Origin: Amycolatopsis sp. GM8
GTDB taxonomy: Bacteria; Actinomycetota; Actinomycetes; Mycobacteriales; Pseudonocardiaceae
Direction: 5' to 3'
Assembly: GCF_021653975.1 (NCBI RefSeq)
Contig: NZ_JAJKFK010000003.1
Span: forward strand, 806,001 to 870,000
DNA length: 64,000 bases
The stretch's first letter is position 1. Each line of letters starts with the position of its first letter. The notes under the pieces are model-generated. The model made no database searches and was not told where the DNA came from. It was given only the letters and a program-made list of their open reading frames with translations. Shown here in pieces: positions 62,169 through 64,000 of the stretch. A program made the position numbers and the translations under genes.

Positions 62169-62860
62169 ACCGCGCCGTCCCGCAACACGTAGCCGACACC
62201 GCGTACGGTGTGCAGCACCCGCGTTTCACCGTGCTCTTCGAGCTTTTTGCGCAGATTCTTGACGAAGACGTCGAGCCCGTTGGAGCCCGCCGGCAGGTCC
62301 GCCTCCCACACCTGGTCGCCGAGCACCGGCCGGGTCAGCACCTGCCGGGGATGGCGCAGGAACACCTCCAGGATCGCGAATTCCGTTCTGGTGAGCCGCA
62401 CCGGGCGGGCGCCCCGCCGGACTTCACGCGTGACGGGGTTGAGCGTGAGGTCGCCGAACGCGAGCGCGGCGGCTTCGGTGTCGGCGGGCGCCTCCGGCGG
62501 TGCGGTCCTGCGCAGCAGCGCGCGGATCCGCGCGAGCAGTTCCTGCAACGCGAACGGCTTCGCCAGGTAGTCGTCGGCGCCCGCGTCGAGACCGGCGACC
62601 CGGTCCCCGATCCGGCCGCGCGCGGTCAGCATCAGGACAGGTATGGAGTTTCCCTCGGCGCGCAGCCGCCGGCATGCCTCCACCCCGTCCATTCCGGGCA
62701 TCGCCACGTCGAGGATCGCGCCGTCCGGGCGCAGCGTCCGGACGCGCTCCAGTGCTTGCGCGCCGTCGCCGGCGAATTCGACTTCGTATCCTTCGAAGCG
62801 CAGCGTGCGCGACAGGGAGTCGCGGACACCCGGATCGTCATCGGCGATCAACAGCAACAT
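62165..62860 (-). CDS. OmpR/PhoB-type response regulator
   Basis: 231 residues. Receiver with ADDDPGVRD, phosphorylated Asp in ILDVAMPGMDG and DYLAKPFAL, then a winged-helix domain with LTRTEFAILEVFLRHPRQVL and TVRGVGYVLR. ATG 62860 is 11 bases after the glycosidase stop; the longer frame overlaps that gene. Controls an envelope function, judging by its neighbours. Confidence 0.95.
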   Translation of the reverse strand: MLLLIADDDPGVRDSLSRTLRFEGYEVEFAGDGAQALERVRTLRPDGAILDVAMPGMDGVEACRRLRAEGNSIPVLMLTARGRIGDRVAGLDAGADDYLAKPFALQELLARIRALLRRTAPPEAPADTEAAALAFGDLTLNPVTREVRRGARPVRLTRTEFAILEVFLRHPRQVLTRPVLGDQVWEADLPAGSNGLDVFVKNLRKKLEEHGETRVLHTVRGVGYVLRDGAV

Positions 62861-62870
62861 GGTGCACCGC

Positions 62871-63989
62871 CTAGAATCCGACGCCGGGATTCGCGCCCGC
62901 CGTCGAGCGCAACGACACGGCGAAGAAGTCACGCTGGTCCGGTTTCAGGTACCGGGCCGCCGATCCCGACATGGCCGGCAGCAGGTGGACCGGGTCGCTG
63001 CCGGGCACATCCGGCCGGTATGCGTTGAACGTCACCATCTGCGCGTGGATGTCGAGCTCCATTCCGCGCACCATCCCGGCCCGCACCATGGCGTCGGCCA
63101 ACGTGGTCAGCGTGAGCTTGTCGCCCGCCACATAGATCAGGTTGCCCGCACGGTCGACACCGAGCCCGGAGCGCCACGTGAACTGGAACTGGTTGCTCGC
63201 GCTACCCCAGTCACCGGCCGGGTTCGACCGCAACCCCGGGACCGGGGCTCCCCCGTCGACCACCAGGTGCAGGTTCTGCCGGACGGCCACCACATCGGGC
63301 GTCAGCGTCTCGTCGCGCCCCCACTGTCCAATCGAGACGGTCCCGTCCCGGTGCACCACGGCCGAGGCGACGCCGTCGCGCAGGCGGGGGCCCTCGGTCC
63401 CGTCGAGATAGGCACCGCACCCGCAGTCCTGCGTCTTGAACCCGGAGTTGAATGTCGCCACGAGCCCGAACCGCAGGGCGGCGGGCACGGCGCCCCCTTC
63501 GGGCCCCGCGGCACCCCGTGGCTCCTTCGTGCCGGCGATCAGGCTCGTCTTGACCAGACGCTGATCGAGCCAGGCGACGCCGGCGACAACGCTGGCGTGA
63601 CCGGAATCCGGCCGGATGAACGTGGTGTAATCCGCGGCCGCGCCATCCGCAGCACGGGCTCCCGGGACCCAGACGCCCTCGCCCGGCAATGAGGGCGGCG
63701 CCACCGGTATGTCGGCCGGACGGGCTCCGGACGGCGCGGTCTGCCCAGCCGGCGCGGGTCGGGGCAGTGCCCCAGCGGCAGGGGCCACGGTCGACGGCTG
63801 ATGCCGGGTGTACCACCAGTTCTCGACGGCGTTGACCACCGGCCCGGCCCCGATCTGCCGCATCCAGTCGATGGTTCGCACCGACAGCGACGCGTCACCG
63901 GGATACGCGAGCGCCTGGGCATAGGTCACACCCGGATATGCCAGCACGGCAATGATCCCGAGAGCGACGAACTTACCGCGTCTGCGCAT
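62871..63989 (-). CDS. Phosphodiester glycosidase (NAGPA-like) family protein
   Basis: 372 residues. An N-terminal hydrophobic signal or anchor (residues 6-25) is followed by a Pro/Ala-rich linker (about 65-105) and a domain with FNSGFKTQDCGCGAYLDG and HLVVDGGAPV, both conserved in the phosphodiester glycosidase (NAGPA-like/exopolysaccharide-linked) family. Likely outside the membrane, removing sugar phosphodiester caps or processing envelope glycans; the substrate is not known. First gene visible of the minus-strand run with the two-component system, DUF998 protein and glycosyltransferase fusion. Confidence 0.88.
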   Translation of the reverse strand: MRRRGKFVALGIIAVLAYPGVTYAQALAYPGDASLSVRTIDWMRQIGAGPVVNAVENWWYTRHQPSTVAPAAGALPRPAPAGQTAPSGARPADIPVAPPSLPGEGVWVPGARAADGAAADYTTFIRPDSGHASVVAGVAWLDQRLVKTSLIAGTKEPRGAAGPEGGAVPAALRFGLVATFNSGFKTQDCGCGAYLDGTEGPRLRDGVASAVVHRDGTVSIGQWGRDETLTPDVVAVRQNLHLVVDGGAPVPGLRSNPAGDWGSASNQFQFTWRSGLGVDRAGNLIYVAGDKLTLTTLADAMVRAGMVRGMELDIHAQMVTFNAYRPDVPGSDPVHLLPAMSGSAARYLKPDQRDFFAVSLRSTAGANPGVGF

Positions 63990-64000
63990 GCCGTCGACGG

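Noticed and set aside
1-64000. CRISPR arrays, insertion sequences, rRNA genes
   Set aside because: No regularly spaced direct repeats, transposase motifs or rRNA-like tracts were seen on either strand.

Overview
The window is very GC-rich, with dense genes, frequent GTG starts and 4-base ATGA/GTGA start-stop overlaps. Its families (KstR-type steroid genes, PaaX, FCD-type GntR, many SDRs) point to an actinomycete, most likely of the Pseudonocardiales (Amycolatopsis-like). It is a catabolic accessory stretch of a chromosome. I saw no rRNA, tRNA, CRISPR array, insertion sequence or replication origin. No gene-free stretch exceeds about 250 bases.

Layout. 1-2.4 kb: sulfate activation (cysD and a cysN-cysC fusion cut by the window edge). 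2.5-6.3 kb: an NTF2-like protein, then a coupled trio (uncharacterised protein, SDR, sulfotransferase) whose order resembles Rv3531c-Rv3530c-Rv3529c in the mycobacterial cholesterol region. A KstR-like palindrome lies at 2438-2449. 6.2-8.4 kb: asparaginase and acyl-CoA dehydrogenase. 8.5-18.8 kb: an FCD regulator, then a long minus-strand catabolic run: ApbE, flavin reductase, a NitT/TauT-type ABC importer, two alpha/beta hydrolases, a carboxymuconolactone-decarboxylase-like protein, two SDRs, a luciferase-like monooxygenase and a tautomerase. 18.9-22.6 kb: GntR divergent from aldehyde dehydrogenase and a fumarate-reductase-like flavoprotein. 22.6-23.6 kb: TetR and an NTF2-like protein.

23.8-29.7 kb: two paralogous bis-MGD-type molybdoenzymes in divergent orientation with an MHS transporter; both seem to lack the usual Mo-ligating residue. 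29.7-33.9 kb: CBS protein, drug-type MFS exporter, PaaX regulator, HSL-type esterase. 34.0-36.8 kb: divergent paralogous SDRs and a crotonase. 36.9-44.9 kb: a tightly coupled minus-strand operon: alpha/beta hydrolase, Baeyer-Villiger-type monooxygenase, CaiB-type CoA transferase, SDR, FAH-family hydrolase, an uncharacterised 361-residue protein, a Cys-form UGSC protein and a thioredoxin-reductase-like flavoprotein. Divergent to it (45.1-48.1 kb) are a Rieske ferredoxin, a BphB/HcaB-like dihydrodiol dehydrogenase, another SDR and an NmrA-like protein. A 20-base element shared at 16 of 20 positions precedes both the MFS exporter and this divergent pair, and a related site lies between paaX and the esterase. 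This suggests one PaaX-controlled regulon.

48.1-51.7 kb: ABC exporter plus NarL-type two-component system. 51.8-52.7 kb: a COG4705-type membrane protein. 52.8-58.1 kb: a second NitT/TauT-type importer divergent from a CitA/CitB-type two-component system. 58.0-64.0 kb: a minus-strand run with a phosphodiester glycosidase, an OmpR-type two-component pair, a DUF998 membrane protein and an unusual fusion of a DMT-like membrane domain to a GT4 glycosyltransferase.

The strongest candidates for something undescribed are the UGSC operon at 36.9-44.9 kb with its PaaX-type element, and the paired molybdoenzymes lacking a metal ligand.
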